DNA of 64,000 nt, from assembly GCA_002335605.1 (NCBI GenBank), contig BEDY01000002.1, forward strand, positions 1,798,001 through 1,862,000. The letters are read 5' to 3'. Positions 1-10,963 of this stretch are shown here, piece by piece (position 1 is the stretch's first letter; the number at the start of each line of letters is the position of its first letter). This DNA comes from Prillingera fragicola. Lineage: Eukaryota > Basidiomycota > Tremellomycetes > Trichosporonales > Trichosporonaceae. The translations under genes and the position numbers were made by a program. The notes beneath the pieces are model-generated. The model saw only the letters and a program-made list of their open reading frames with translations, was not told the origin of the DNA and did not search any database.

Positions 1-2453
1 GCACATCATCCTCTGTGGCTGTGAGAAATGGGCCTAGAGCCTTGACCACTGCGAGCAATTGCGTCTCGCCATTGTTGACACCTTATCAGTCAGCGACCAT
101 TCTTGGGCTCGGACAGCTGCTGTTGGCTCACTCTGGACCAGCTCCGAGCTGGGATCGAGCTCTGAGCTCGTGATTTGAGTCCTTACAAGACGCTCAGTCT
201 CCATTGTTGAGCGTGTAGTGTAAGGAGCAGAGGGCAAGAGCAGCAATGGACTGGAAAGTGGAGGAAGATGGATGATGCATTGTCGTGATCAGCCGAATTG
301 TCGAAATGGCTGTGCCTGAATTCTGCTTCCGTCCGAAGGTGAGCCTGTCGGACCGGACCGGATGGTGGTGGTGAGTGCTGTTCTGGTGGTAGTCGATGGA
401 AGTCTCACCCGAGTGTCCAGCTTGCAATGCCCATCCTCTTCAGTCTCTGCTCCACGAAAGTCACACGAGTGTATGGATACAGGGCAAGTGATGATGTCAC
501 GCTGTGGCATGTAGGCCGAGCCGCAGGAACCGGCATTGCTCCATCTTCAGCGGTTCAGCGCGTGGGTGGCAGTAAAGGAGAATGAACGACGTTGCACAGA
601 AAAGGGTGGAGCATTGAGGTATGTGGATCTCTTCTATTGAGCCGAACTACCAACTGGGGTGGCTGCCTAGATCTCAAAAGGGATCCTTGGATCCTTGGAA
701 CAGCAGACGCGTTCTTTCACCTCGAGTTGTCAGCGCGGAACGGCGTAAACGACGCGAAAGTATGGCTGATTGGTCCACCAGGCCACCAGCTGACCAGGCT
801 TGGACACAACGATGACGTTTATTACCATGACTTTTGAACGTTCAGCAGCGATATGGAGTCCTGAAACCCATGAACATTAGTGCTAGTGCGGCATCAGCAG
901 CGGAACAGTAGTATTGCGCGTGCCGCTGGAAGGGAGAGGACAGCGAGCCGATTGGTTGGAGGATGGGTCATGCACGGGGGGAGAGATGGCAGGCTTTGGG
1001 TGGTGAACATGAGATTGCTCGAGGAACAGGGTTTCAGTACGAGGGAATAAGAGCACAAGATCAGAATTTTCCCCTCTGAGGAAGAAGCGAGTGACAAGTC
1101 GCAGCTGGACTCTGTGGGACATTGCAAAAGTGGATTTGTACCAGAGGAGCAAGAGGAGAGCAAACGAGTCAGGGTCGGTACGGTTAACACGGGAGTGGGA
1201 GTGGAGGCAGGTGAGTGGCTGCGGCGGTGTTGCGGCAGCGTCAGGGCTACCAGACTGCAGGCAACGGCAGCCCACGCCGAAGCTAGGCACGGCGGCACGT
1301 CTCAAGACGACGCAGAATGACCCAGAGTGGAGACACTGAGAAATGGCCGAGGGTGATCACGCGCGCGCGTCGAGAAGACGACAATGGCCGCTCGCCCGCC
1401 TCCAGGCCGGCCTCCTCCTCGCTGGTACGGCTCAGCTCAGGGGCAGCGAGGACGAGACAGATCACAGACACCACCCACCCAACCGCGCTCGACGCGCGTG
1501 TCCCACCATTTTTTGCTTGCGAGTCTAGTGGCTTTGGGTGCCTTTTTCACGCCGGGACGAGGCAGCTGGGCACGAGGTCCAGGGAAGAAGCCGCGCGGGG
1601 TCAGGACCTGTGAGAGAGATAGATCACCAACCTACCTACCTACGGCCGCCCTTGCCCCCTCTGCCGCGCGCTGCTGCTGGTGGTGCTCCTCCTCCTCTCT
1701 GCTGCATGCATGGTCGCTTCCCCTTGCCTCAACGCTCTCATTAGCTCGTCGTTCATTGCTTTGGTACAGACATCCGCCTACTTGTACTCCCCCACACTGT
1801 ACCCGACTACGTGCACAGTGACCTGCTCGTGATCATTGGGGACGACGCCACCCAGTCGCGCACGGATAAACACGTTCAGTGTCTTGAAGCGTGCCGTCTG
1901 CTGCCTGTACCTCTGTTCCACCCGAAACGCCCACCGACTGCCATCCCTTCGGCCCTCTGGCACACCCACCCCCCTCTCTCTGCCCCGTTCGGCTTCGGTC
2001 TCCCTCGCCCTGTGCGCCATCGACTTCGGCCTCATCACCCTCACAGCGCCTCGCTGCAGCTACTCGTTGGGATTCCTACTGGGAGCGGCGCGTCCAAATC
2101 GAGCACTAGTCGTTAGGCCGACCCTACCTTTGCGTCTGTCCATCTTTCCCTCTCGGCATCATCATCTCCTCATCGAGACCTTCGCATCCACACACCATTC
2201 TCACTACTAGACACATAAACACACATCCTCGCTGTTGCCGGCCGCTGCCGCGTCGCCGCCAGCCACCCCCGCCCCAATCAACTCATCTGTCTGACATCCC
2301 CACGCATCCTCGCATCCACACACAGCAACGCACACACGCCATTCTACCACGTCCACGCCACGCTCCCTCCCCCTCGCGTCGCGGTAGATTCAGTGTCTCT
2401 GCTAGTCTTACTCTTCCACGTCTATTCCAACCCTCCACGGCTTCCAAATCATC
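1..2453. other. Long non-genic stretch / 5' leader
   Basis: I see no supportable gene here. Open frames on both strands are short, low-complexity and lack family features. From about 1,600 to 2,450 the + strand is rich in C and T, with CA-rich tracts (about 2,200-2,340). This looks like a pyrimidine-rich promoter and long 5' untranslated leader for the gene starting at 2454. One ACGCGT (MCB-type) hexamer is present near 704. The extent of the leader, and whether it holds introns, cannot be decided from sequence. Confidence 0.5.
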
Positions 2454-4462
2454 ATGGACGTAGACTCGCCCCGTCCCACCCCTCCGCGCTCGCCTGCGCC
2501 TGCGCGCAAGGATAGCAACACTGACGTCCCGCGAGCGGCGACTCCTGCGTCGAGTGCGCCGTCCAGCGAGACGGTCGTTCCTGTCACGGAGACATCAGTG
2601 GTTAACGGCTCGGTCGCCAATGGAGCTGCTGCTCCAAAAACTCCTCCTCTCCCAAAGGCGCCAGTGACCCCACCGCCGGCAACTTCTGCCCTCCCAGCAG
2701 CCCCTGTTACTCCCACTCCCGCCGAGCCTTCCACACAATCCACCGACATGGACCTCGAGGAGCCGGAACAGCCCGATCATCACGAGCACGACGGCACCAG
2801 CTGCAGTTCTAGTGGCGCCAGCATTGGTCCTGCCAGTGCCGCCAGTGGCGACACGACTGTTGACATTATTGAGCGCAACACTGACCGCGAGAGCTCATCC
2901 GAGGACATGGATCGGTTCCTTCGTCGCGTCGAAATGGAGAAGGTGAGCCCTGACTGTCCTTGTGACGAGTGGCGCGTCCTCGTGCTGACACTGTTCAGAA
3001 AATGGCCAATTTGCAGCAGCGTCTCGAGCTCGCATCCATCAAGACCAATCACGGCTGGTCGGACATGAGTATCCGGGAGATTGAAACGGTATGTAGGACG
3101 CAGCTGCTTGGATAGTACGCCGAACTGACGCCCACCCAGCGCTTGCCCGATGAGCGTACACCACGCCCCCAGGTGCTCGTTCCCCGCGGCGGCAGCGGCA
3201 ACCCAGCGTACGAGCCGCCCTCGCCTACGCGCCCTTGGCAGCTGGCCGACGTGCTGTGGCAACCACTTCCTCCGCCTGGTGGTGCGCCGCGTGGCCACCC
3301 AAACCGCCCACCCGTTCACCCGTACCACGCGCCTTCCCAGTCTCTCCCTGGCGGCCTGCCGTCGTTTGCCACACTCAACGGCGGCCGTGGACCGCCTCAG
3401 GCGAGCCCTCGGCGTCAGCGCATGGACGACTATCTCAACAACGGAGGCGGCGCGAGCGGCAGTGCGGGCCCCAAGCTGGCCCCACTCCGTGGTCAGGGTG
3501 GTGTCGGACACGGCAGGGGTCCGCACACCCTCAACGGTAGCAGCAGCTCGGGCGGCCATCGCCGCGCGTCCAACAGTGTTGGCAGCCTGAACTTTTTGCA
3601 CGCCGACCCATACCCTGGGTCGCCGTTGCGGCCCAAGCAGCAGAAGGCGCCCAAGAAGCGCTCTCAGTCTCACAGCAACCTTCGCGACAGGCCCACCACT
3701 CAAGATGTGGACGCCGCGCGTGCACTGACATTCATGCTGGAATCTGGACGCTCTCCCGTTCAGCAGAGCGCTGAGCGCTTTGACCACGGTGGGCGCCAGC
3801 CTTACAACGGTCCTACCCTACCGCCAATCCATGCTGCAACGCTTCCCCCGCCGTTCTCCCCCGAGATGCCCCCACCTCGTCCGCGATCCCAGTCGTTTGC
3901 CGTCCCAGAGCTCCATTCCTCGCCTCACTCTTCCCAGCACCAGCGCCCCATGCTCCCTCCCCTCCCTGGTCCTCCTCCGCGCATGCCTACTCACACGCGC
4001 CGCGGGCAGAGCATGGACTCGTCGGCTGCTTTCCGCGCGCAGACAAGCACATGGCAGCGCAACAGCAACGGCGCGAATGGCTACGACGGTGTAGAGCGCG
4101 AGCGCGAGGCCCAGCGCGAACGTGAACGCGACATGCGCGAGCGTGAACGGGCACGTGACGAGCAGCGTGAGCGTGAGCGCGCACATGAACGCGACCTCCA
4201 GCGCCGCTCGTCGCGAGTCGAAGAGGAGGAGGAAGGCATGGCCGGCCGCGGTGAGGACGACGCCACTGCAGTCGAGCTCATGATGTTCCTCGCCTCCTCA
4301 CCCAGCCCCGCGCGCAAGCGCAGCTCGGCAGACGTGCCACTCTCCAGCTTTGGCGGAACGGCGCGTGTGCTGTTTGCCGACGGTGAGGCGCCGCCCGCGC
4401 CCCGCCCTGGACCTCCTAGTCTAGGCGCAGGCAGGCGGCTGGGCGGCGTCGAGAGGGCGTAG
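2454..4462 (+). CDS. Ser/Pro-rich protein, possible Whi5/Nrm1-type G1/S transcription regulator
   Basis: Three exons (2454-2942, 2999-3088, 3140-4462) give about 633 residues. Both introns have GT..AG ends and a CTGAC branch site. Most of the protein is disordered, with Pro/Ser/Gly-rich tracts and an Arg/Glu repeat region near 4095-4215. Two parts look conserved. One is a helix spanning exon 2 with the motif LQQRLELASIKTNHGW. The other is a pair of short segments, ARALTFMLESGRSP and ELMMFLASSPSPARK. In fungal Whi5/Nrm1-like SBF/MBF corepressors a short helix (LxxRLxxAxxK) binds the transcription factor, and hydrophobic segments followed by SPSP occur. That resemblance is from memory, so the function is inference. 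It could equally be an unrelated disordered nuclear protein. The start is the first ATG of the long frame, directly after the pyrimidine-rich leader. Confidence 0.5.
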
Positions 4463-5307
4463 ATGCGTCGCGCCGTCAACCCCGCCCCCGGTGGGCAGTG
4501 AAGCGCGTTTGATCGCCGTGTGACGTCTGGCGACCAGGGTGTGTGTGTTTGATCGGCGTTAATGTGCGGCATGCACGGCCCGACATGTATCCCGAACAGC
4601 CTTCGCGCACTCCTGCTCCGAAGCGGCCATCAAGACAGAGATTGCGAGGCGAGAGAAGCCATGAAGAGAAGTGCATGAGTTGTGACAAAGTCTAGAGAAT
4701 GTTTCGTATCCCTTACCCCCTATCCCATCTCCTCTCTCCAATCTACCACTTGCAAACTGTAGGATCGAGCCGTATTCGTTGTGCGCGGCGCGTGCGCTGC
4801 TTGTTGGTGTTTATGTATTACTATCAGATGAGAACTTGCTGCGAAGCTCCTTCGACCGACATCTGTGCCACTGTCTCATACTCTTGGTCGGTCATCGTCT
4901 CCAGCGCTCATTCTCGAGTCTCGGCACACGCGTCCTCGGGGCAGGGGTACAATCGCAGCAAACCACGCCAGCCACTCTTGCGACTGTTCGGAAGCCACAA
5001 CGAGCAACGCGGTCCAAGCATTGCCACCTGTCCCACATTCCTAGACTCCTCGGACAACCATGGCAGCTCAGGACCGTCGACCTCGTGTTTCGCGCGAGGT
5101 TGACACGGCTGCTTCTTCCGGAGCGACCTGTGCGCGCAGCTCGATAAACGTCTGTATACGCCTCTGTGCTCTGTGGTGTCCGTGGCGATCCGTGCTCGTG
5201 CCATCCCCAACCCAAACATCTGTGGCTGTCCCTACACATCTAACTTGGTTGTCTGTTTACACCTGACCCCCACTGTCACCAGCTGCTTGTTGTTCTTATC
5301 TGACCCC
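4463..5307. other. Intergenic, 3' UTR and promoter
   Basis: No gene is supported. This stretch holds the 3' flank of the upstream gene and the leader of the peptidase gene. Short frames (for example one beginning at the ATG at 5060) show no family features, although an extra 5' exon for the next gene cannot be excluded. Confidence 0.5.
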
Positions 5308-6609
5308 ATGCCCCCCATTATCGATACGGCTGCGCTCGCTGCGCGCGCTATATCGGCTCAAGACCTGCGCGCGCGCTTTGAGCCAAACGACGCACAAAAG
5401 TTTGTGCTCCTGGGCTGGCTGTGGATGCTGACGGGGCAGGGTGACGCTCATTGTTGCCGCGTGCTATATTGTTGCCATTGGGATTCGTGAGTCTGCGCCG
5501 TGGCTTGGCTGATTGAGCAGTGGTGAGCGGCGTGACTCTCGTGGATTGCGACTGACTAGCCAGTGGTGAGGCTTGGAGTCCAGAGTAGACTCACACCAGG
5601 CATGGCAAGTCCTTTCTCGTTGCATAAGCTTACAGCCAGTTCCGATTTTAGAAAACGTTCTCTACCCCTTCAAGCTCCTCGTAAGCCTGTACCTCGAGCC
5701 ATACTGACCACAGACCGTCGGCCTGCATGAAATGTGCCACGCGCTCGCTGGCGTGAGCACCAGTCCTGCCACCAAGCACTGACGAGCAGGTCCTCACCTA
5801 TGCCCGCGTGGAGAGTATCCAGGTATGCCCCGCGGCTGTGTTGAGCTTACACCAGCTCGACCCGTACGAAGGCGGCGCGACACGTATGCGCGGCGGCATC
5901 CAGCTTGTGCGTCCTGTGCCCAATTGCCACTGACACCCAAGATCACTCTGCCGGCCGGATACCTCGGTTCATCGTTTATCGGCGCCGGCTTGATCGCGTG
6001 CGGGTTCGACACGAATGCTTCCAAGATTGCGTCCATCGTCCTCGGGGTGCTGTTCATGCCCACGCTGTACTGGGCGCGGAAGAGCTGGGTGGCGTGGGTC
6101 ACTATCCTGGGCGCTGTGGCGTTGACGGTGGTGAGTTGCCTGCAAGTCGCGTGCGACTGAGCGCAGATATGCTGGCTGGTCGCTCACTCGGTCGCTTTGC
6201 GGTTTCTCGTGCTCTTCCTCGGTGTCATGTCGTGTCTGTACTGTATCGTAAGTTGGGCGTTCGAAACACGCTGACACATAGTGGGATGTCATTGACGTAA
6301 GACAGCAAGGAAAGCGCCAGACTGACCCCAGGACACACTCAAGCGCAAAGTCAACAGCTCGGACGCCTCGGCGTTCGCCCAGCTCATTGGCGTCTTTGGT
6401 CCGCGTGTGTGGGGCGTGCTCTGGCTCCTGAGCTCCATAGCCTGTAAATGCCACTGTGGCCGCGTCGCTCACGCTAGTCTTCATAGGTGGTATCCTCGTC
6501 GGTCTCGTGACGTTCAAGGACGACTGGACGACGCAAGCGCAGAGAGCTGACAAGTTCCTCGGCGGTGAGCGCGTTAGCCATGTCAGCGCTAACGTCAGGC
6601 TCGCCATAA
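5308..6609 (+). CDS. Peptidase M50B-like multi-pass membrane protein
   Basis: This gene is split by about ten tiny introns. Joining the exons gives a small multi-pass membrane protein of the fungal M50B-like family. In order I can read a first hydrophobic segment (VTLIVAACYIVAIGI), then LYPFKLLTVGLHEMCHALAG with the HExxH zinc-binding motif. Next come YARVESIQ, LDPYEGGATRMRGG and ITLPAGYLGSSFIGAG, followed by several transmembrane helices (GFDTNASKIASIVLGVLF; SWVAWVTILGAVALTV; FLVLFLGVMSCLYCI). The tail ends in KFLGGSP. Known members of the family resemble intramembrane zinc metalloproteases, with HExxH at the membrane face. The natural substrate is unknown. One small exon between about 5520 and 5640 could not be resolved with certainty. 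The ATG at 5308 is the first that keeps the N-terminal frame, and an upstream start is possible. Confidence 0.8.
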
Positions 6610-6665
6610 GGGGTACCCCTTTCTTCCAGTAGCGTGTCTGCTCTGTAATAGCCCAATGCATGCCC

Positions 6666-7934
6666 CTATCCGATCATAGGCAGCACGACCCTCCAAAGAT
6701 AGTCTCCAGCCATACCTGCCCAGACGACGGCGCCAGTAACGTATCCGTTGCTGGTAAACTTCTCCCAGCAGTCGGGCCGGCTGTCGAGGTCGACGGTAAT
6801 GACCTGCCAAGCGAGGTGTGCAGCAGTGCCGAGGCACGAGACGGCGTAGTAGATTGGTCCAACGCCTGCGGCGTGGCCGGCGATCGCGAGCGCGCCGATA
6901 AAGCTGGCATAGAGGGTGGAAATGATTGGCTTGGACTTGTCGCCCCAGGCTAGCGCCGTCGACTTGACACCGGCCTTGACGTCGTCAATCTTGTCCTGCT
7001 CGTGTCAGCGGTGAGTCAAACCAGTGTAGACGTACCTGGTGGGCGTAGATCGTGTCGTATGCGATGCAGTACAGCGCAGTACCTGCATAGAGGGGTCCAC
7101 ACACTGCCCAGTTGACGGAACCGCAGACCGCCGCCCAGCCGAGGAGCGAGCCCCAAGTGAAGCAGGCGCCTAGGGAGTTAGTAAGTGAGTATATCTCCAC
7201 GAGGGCAAAATGGCTTGGACAAGGTCACCCTACTCACCAAGAACCGCCTGGGGATAGTATGTGACGCGCTTCATGAACGGGTAAATGACAATCAGCGGCA
7301 AACTAGCCATGCCCAGCAGGATACTGTAGGCATTCAACTGTGTCAAAATAGCCAGACCAATGGCCATCTGCGTTCCCAAGAATACCAGGGCATTGAACTG
7401 GGTGATATCACCCGCGGCAAGGGGGCGGGTCTTGGTGCGCTCAACCTGGGCATCCATCTTGGCGTCCCACATGTCGTTGATAATGCAGCCTGCGCCACGC
7501 ATGACGACGGCGCCGAGTCCAAACAAGCTAATGTACCACACGGGCACTGAGAGGGGGGCGGCAGTGTAAGCAGCTGCCATTGTGATGGACCACGCGCACG
7601 GCCAGAAGAGGAGGATGGTACCGATAGGCTTGTCGAGGCGGAGGAGATAGAGGTAGGGTTTGGCCGGAGCCGCCCAGTTGGGGAGGAGACGGTCGATGAT
7701 GCCCACGGGAGCTGGGGGAGCAGCTGCTGCCGGGGCGGGGGAGGCAGGAGTAGCGGGGGCGAGAGCAGTCGAGCTCGGTGCAGGCGAGTTGCGACGGGTA
7801 GTCGACGAGGCGAAGCGGGCAGCATAAGCTGCGCGCAGGGAGCGCAAAGCACTAACCCGTGGCAAACGCGGTGGCTGCGCCGCCAGCGCAAGTCCTGTGC
7901 GCGCGCATGCCGAGCGCGCTAACAAGGGGATCAT
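6666..7934 (-). CDS. COQ2: 4-hydroxybenzoate polyprenyltransferase, mitochondrial
   Basis: This is the UbiA-type prenyltransferase that attaches the polyprenyl tail to 4-hydroxybenzoate in ubiquinone synthesis, in the mitochondrial inner membrane. Three exons. The start at 7934 gives an Arg/Ala/Ser-rich presequence ([14 protein letters not shown]...), as expected for mitochondrial import, followed by an Ala/Pro linker. The core carries [18 protein letters not shown] and the first Asp-rich motif [20 protein letters not shown]. The second Asp-rich motif, DTIYAHQDKIDD, spans an intron and is followed by [13 protein letters not shown]. Both motifs bind Mg-diphosphate. The protein ends in [10 protein letters not shown]. 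Length is normal for the family. An upstream in-frame start at 8015 exists but would add residues before the presequence. The 3' end lies 57 bp from the end of the peptidase gene, so the two genes converge. Confidence 0.93.
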
Positions 7935-8379
7935 GGTGGTGGTGGGGGTGGTTTGGATGAACACAAAGTCGGGCGAAGTGGAGGCTGCCCAACTTTTGGC
8001 TGGATATCGGCTCATATCGCGATCGATCCGACCACTGCGCGTCTGGGCTGCCGCGTCGGTCCGCGGACATGGCTCGGCTTATGGGTTGGGTAGAAAGTGC
8101 AGCGTATAGAAAGCTGGCTACTTTAGGGGTACAGGATAGGTTGCGGAGTGCAGGTGGTATAGGTACATGCAGCGATATGTAACGGTCTGCTCAGAGGCGC
8201 ACCGTTGGCGCCTCGGTCTACCTGGCCGTGGTGTTCGGCCCTTCTCCCTCACTCGTCTAGCTCTCCAGATCTGCCTGCTCAGCCATGCGTCTGACTGAGT
8301 TATAGCACGCATTCTGAGAGCCGTATCCACACGGCACTCCCTCCAGCTCCCCTCCCAGCTGGCTCTCTAGCTCGGCACC
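7935..8379. other. Intergenic
   Basis: Promoter side of COQ2 and 3' flank of LSM2. I see no gene or strong repeat. Confidence 0.5.
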
Positions 8380-9335
8380 TTACTTGCCGCCCTTGGCCTC
8401 CCTTCGGGTTGCGTCCTCAAGCAGAGTGGTGTCCACGTTGCGGGCAGCCATCTTCACGTAACGAACAACCGAGCCACGAATGAAGACGTTCTTCACAGCG
8501 AGCTGCAGGATTAGCGCATGCGTTGGTGAGAGACAGTGCAGGCAACAGCACGGGTGGGATGAGGCAGAAGACATGGCCGTGCAGCGCGGCAACGTTGCTC
8601 CTGACTCGCAAGACAGGCCAAATCATCTAGTCTTGCAGACGAGTAAACAGCCCATGCGTTCGGCCGCGACAGAACGGGTCTTCGCATTCCACCTGTACGC
8701 CCATGCCTCAGTAACTCACCATGTGGGGATACCTCTCGGGGTCCTCAACGCGGATGCCATCCAACCGAATGTTCAAGAACCTGTTGGTCAGCGCTTTGCT
8801 CAAAGAAAGAATAGAGACAGGGCAACAAGCACAGCTCAGAATGAATTGCGCAAGGCCAGACGAGGCCAGCAAGACAGTCTGACCTTGCTGTCCCAACAGC
8901 CGCCGTCCGTCGCCCCCAGCGTTTGATAGCGCCTCCAGCACTGCCGTCGCCCCCTTGACGCTGCATTGGAAGAAACCCTCGTTGATCCCTTCCAGCGCCA
9001 GTTGTGGGCCCATGCAAGGCGAAACTCACTGGTCGACCGACTTGAGCGTTCCGGTGATACACAGGTCATTCTTCAGCTCGACCGTGATGACCTGGTCGGT
9101 GAGGGTCTTGAAGAAGCTGGGTATAGTTAGTGCCGTTCAACACCAAGACGATGCACTGGGCAACATCTGCGCTTGGCATTCAAAAGGTAGCGCTTGCGCG
9201 AGACGCAGGTCTGTTGACCTTTGCTTGACTTTAACCAGCTCGTGCACGCTGCGGCGCTCGTATAGACTCACGAGAAGATGAGCTTTCAGTGTCAGCGCTG
9301 TACTCTGTTTCCATGTACTCCCGTCCACTCACCAT
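8380..9335 (-). CDS. LSM2: U6 snRNA-associated Sm-like protein LSm2
   Basis: LSm2 is part of the Lsm1-7 (mRNA decay) and Lsm2-8 (U6 snRNP) rings. Five coding exons give 94 residues, almost exactly the family length. They are 9335-9333 (the ATG alone), 9282-9272 (11 nt), 9116-9030, 8780-8720 and 8502-8380. All junctions are GT..AG and the phases fit. The joined N-terminus reads MLIFSFFKTLTDQVITVELK, then the Sm1 part NDLCITGTLKSVDQ, then FLNIRLDGIRVEDPERYPHM. The Sm2 motif is NVFIRGSVVRYVKM, ending in a basic tail. The isolated ATG exon and 11-nt microexon are unusual, but they restore the conserved start of the family. The gene lies head-to-head with SEN34. Confidence 0.93.
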
Positions 9336-9571
9336 GACTGCTACTGCTGCTGCCTTGGATGTTTTGTTGATGCCTGGAAATGACCACCACGAATCGCGAC
9401 TGAACACTCGAACAGCAACCAAGGTCAATTGATACCCAATAGCAAAAATGACGTGTAGACAACACCAACCACGTGATTTGCCACCAACTCATCCAGAAAG
9501 TTACAACGGCCAGTCCAACTTGCAGTGTATCCACTTGCAGCATCAACGACGACGCGCGCAGGAGCATCACC
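9336..9571. promoter_or_regulatory. Bidirectional promoter LSM2/SEN34
   Basis: Only 236 bp separate the divergent start codons of LSM2 and SEN34, both RNA-processing genes, so promoter elements must be shared or overlapping. A CACGTG E-box-type hexamer lies at about 9470. Co-regulation is inference. Confidence 0.5.
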
Positions 9572-10704
9572 ATGTCGCTCCTCGACAAACCTGGAGAGCC
9601 CTCGTCGGCTTCCATTCCGCTATACGTTGTCAATGGCGTAGCAACAGTCTGGGACGCGCAGAGTGAGCCAACTTGTGTCCTAACCGTGGACTCACCTAAC
9701 GAATGCAGCTGCCGCGACTATCCACTGCGAGCACGACGTCAGCGGTCTGCGTGCGGGAACGCTGCCAGGTGTAGTGCAGCAAAATGGCTTCCTTGGTCTG
9801 CCTGTCACGTTTATGCCTGAGGAGACGACCCATCTCGTTAATAAGGGTGCGTGTTGTCGTTGTCCTTATGCAACTCGAGCCCAAGTTGGCATGACACGAG
9901 CAGCGTATCGGTACTAACGTCTCAGGCGTCGCACACCTTGTACCCCTGCCTTCAACAATAACACCTCTCTCACCTTCAGTCGTCGCCGCCCGCACCGCCC
10001 AGCGAGTTGCCCGCGCGCGTGCCACGGCCAATCGCATGCGCACCGAGGAAGACGCAAAGCAGCAAGCCGGCCGCGCCAAGTTTGCCCAAGCCACAGAAGC
10101 CGCCACGGCAAAGCGCGAGGAGCGCGCGCGTAAAAAGGCAGCAGCGAGGCGTGCAGCTGCGATCGCCGCAGGCGAGGACCCAGGAGAGGAAGAGGTTGCC
10201 GTCGCCGCCCCACCTGTCGAGCAAGCCGCGCCCAAGGCCGTGGACCGTCCCACGCCCACGGCCGAGAACAGCAACATTTTCACCGTCATCCCCGCTCTCC
10301 CCGTGCACCCCGACTTGCATCCCCTGCAGACGTCCGCACCCACGGCCTTGTCCTCGGACCGCTTCCCCTTCCCGCACAACGTGCGCGACGCCGCCGTCGC
10401 GCAGACGTTTTCGGCGCTGCACGCCAACGGCCTGCGCATGGGCCTCGGACCGCGTTTCGGCGGTGAATGGCTCGTCTACCCAGGCGACTATCTGCGGTAT
10501 CACGCGCATTTCACTTCCCAGGTGATTGTGAGGGACGACCCGATCAAGCCTACCGAGCTTGTCGCGTGGGGGCGATTGGGGACTGGTACCAAAAAGGCGG
10601 GATTGTTGTGTTGTTGGGACGACGGCAAGCGGGGCGACGACGCAGAGGTCGCTGGGGAGGGTGCGGTCGAGTTTTACTCGCTCGAGTGGGCAAACTTTGG
10701 ATAG
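9572..10704 (+). CDS. SEN34: tRNA-splicing endonuclease subunit Sen34
   Basis: Sen34 is the catalytic subunit that cuts the 3' splice site of intron-containing pre-tRNAs. Three exons, with introns near 9662-9710 and 9845-9926. The N-terminal domain begins MSLLDKPGEPSSASIPLYVV and includes LPVTFMPEETTHLVNKG. A charged Ala/Arg/Lys/Glu helix (about 10000-10200) links to the nuclease domain. That domain contains the family signature EWLVYPGDYLRYHAHF and ELVAWGRLGTGTKKAGLL. The expected Tyr, His and Lys of the endonuclease triad can be placed in VYPGD, YHAHF and GTKK. The protein ends in LEWANFG. Length is normal. A tRNA-Glu with an intron, a natural substrate type, lies in the same window at 27.7 kb. 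Confidence 0.93.
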
Positions 10705-10963
10705 ACTATCAGTACGGCGAAAGCACAGCTGCATGGACTCGTGCAGGATATACAATACATTGGCCACACTGGCCGTTGACGGGCGAAACCCGCCTTGCGC
10801 GCGCGTCTATGCGGGTTTTGGCAGCGAGCGACGCGCCAATGCCATACTGACACATGAAACAGAGCCACTACTAGTCTACTCGAGCGCCTCCCCGCCGCCG
10901 TGCGGTGGAAGGACGCCTCTCACTCAAACTCACCCCTGCGCGTTTCCGCGCAAAGAGGCTCGC

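Noticed and set aside
883..1305. 140-codon frame on the - strand
   Set aside because: Two overlapping frames of similar length, Ser/Leu/Pro-rich without motif; no support for a gene.
2780..3787. 335-codon frame on the - strand
   Set aside because: Shadow of the gene at 2454-4462; Arg/Ala-rich with no motifs, and it crosses that gene's introns.
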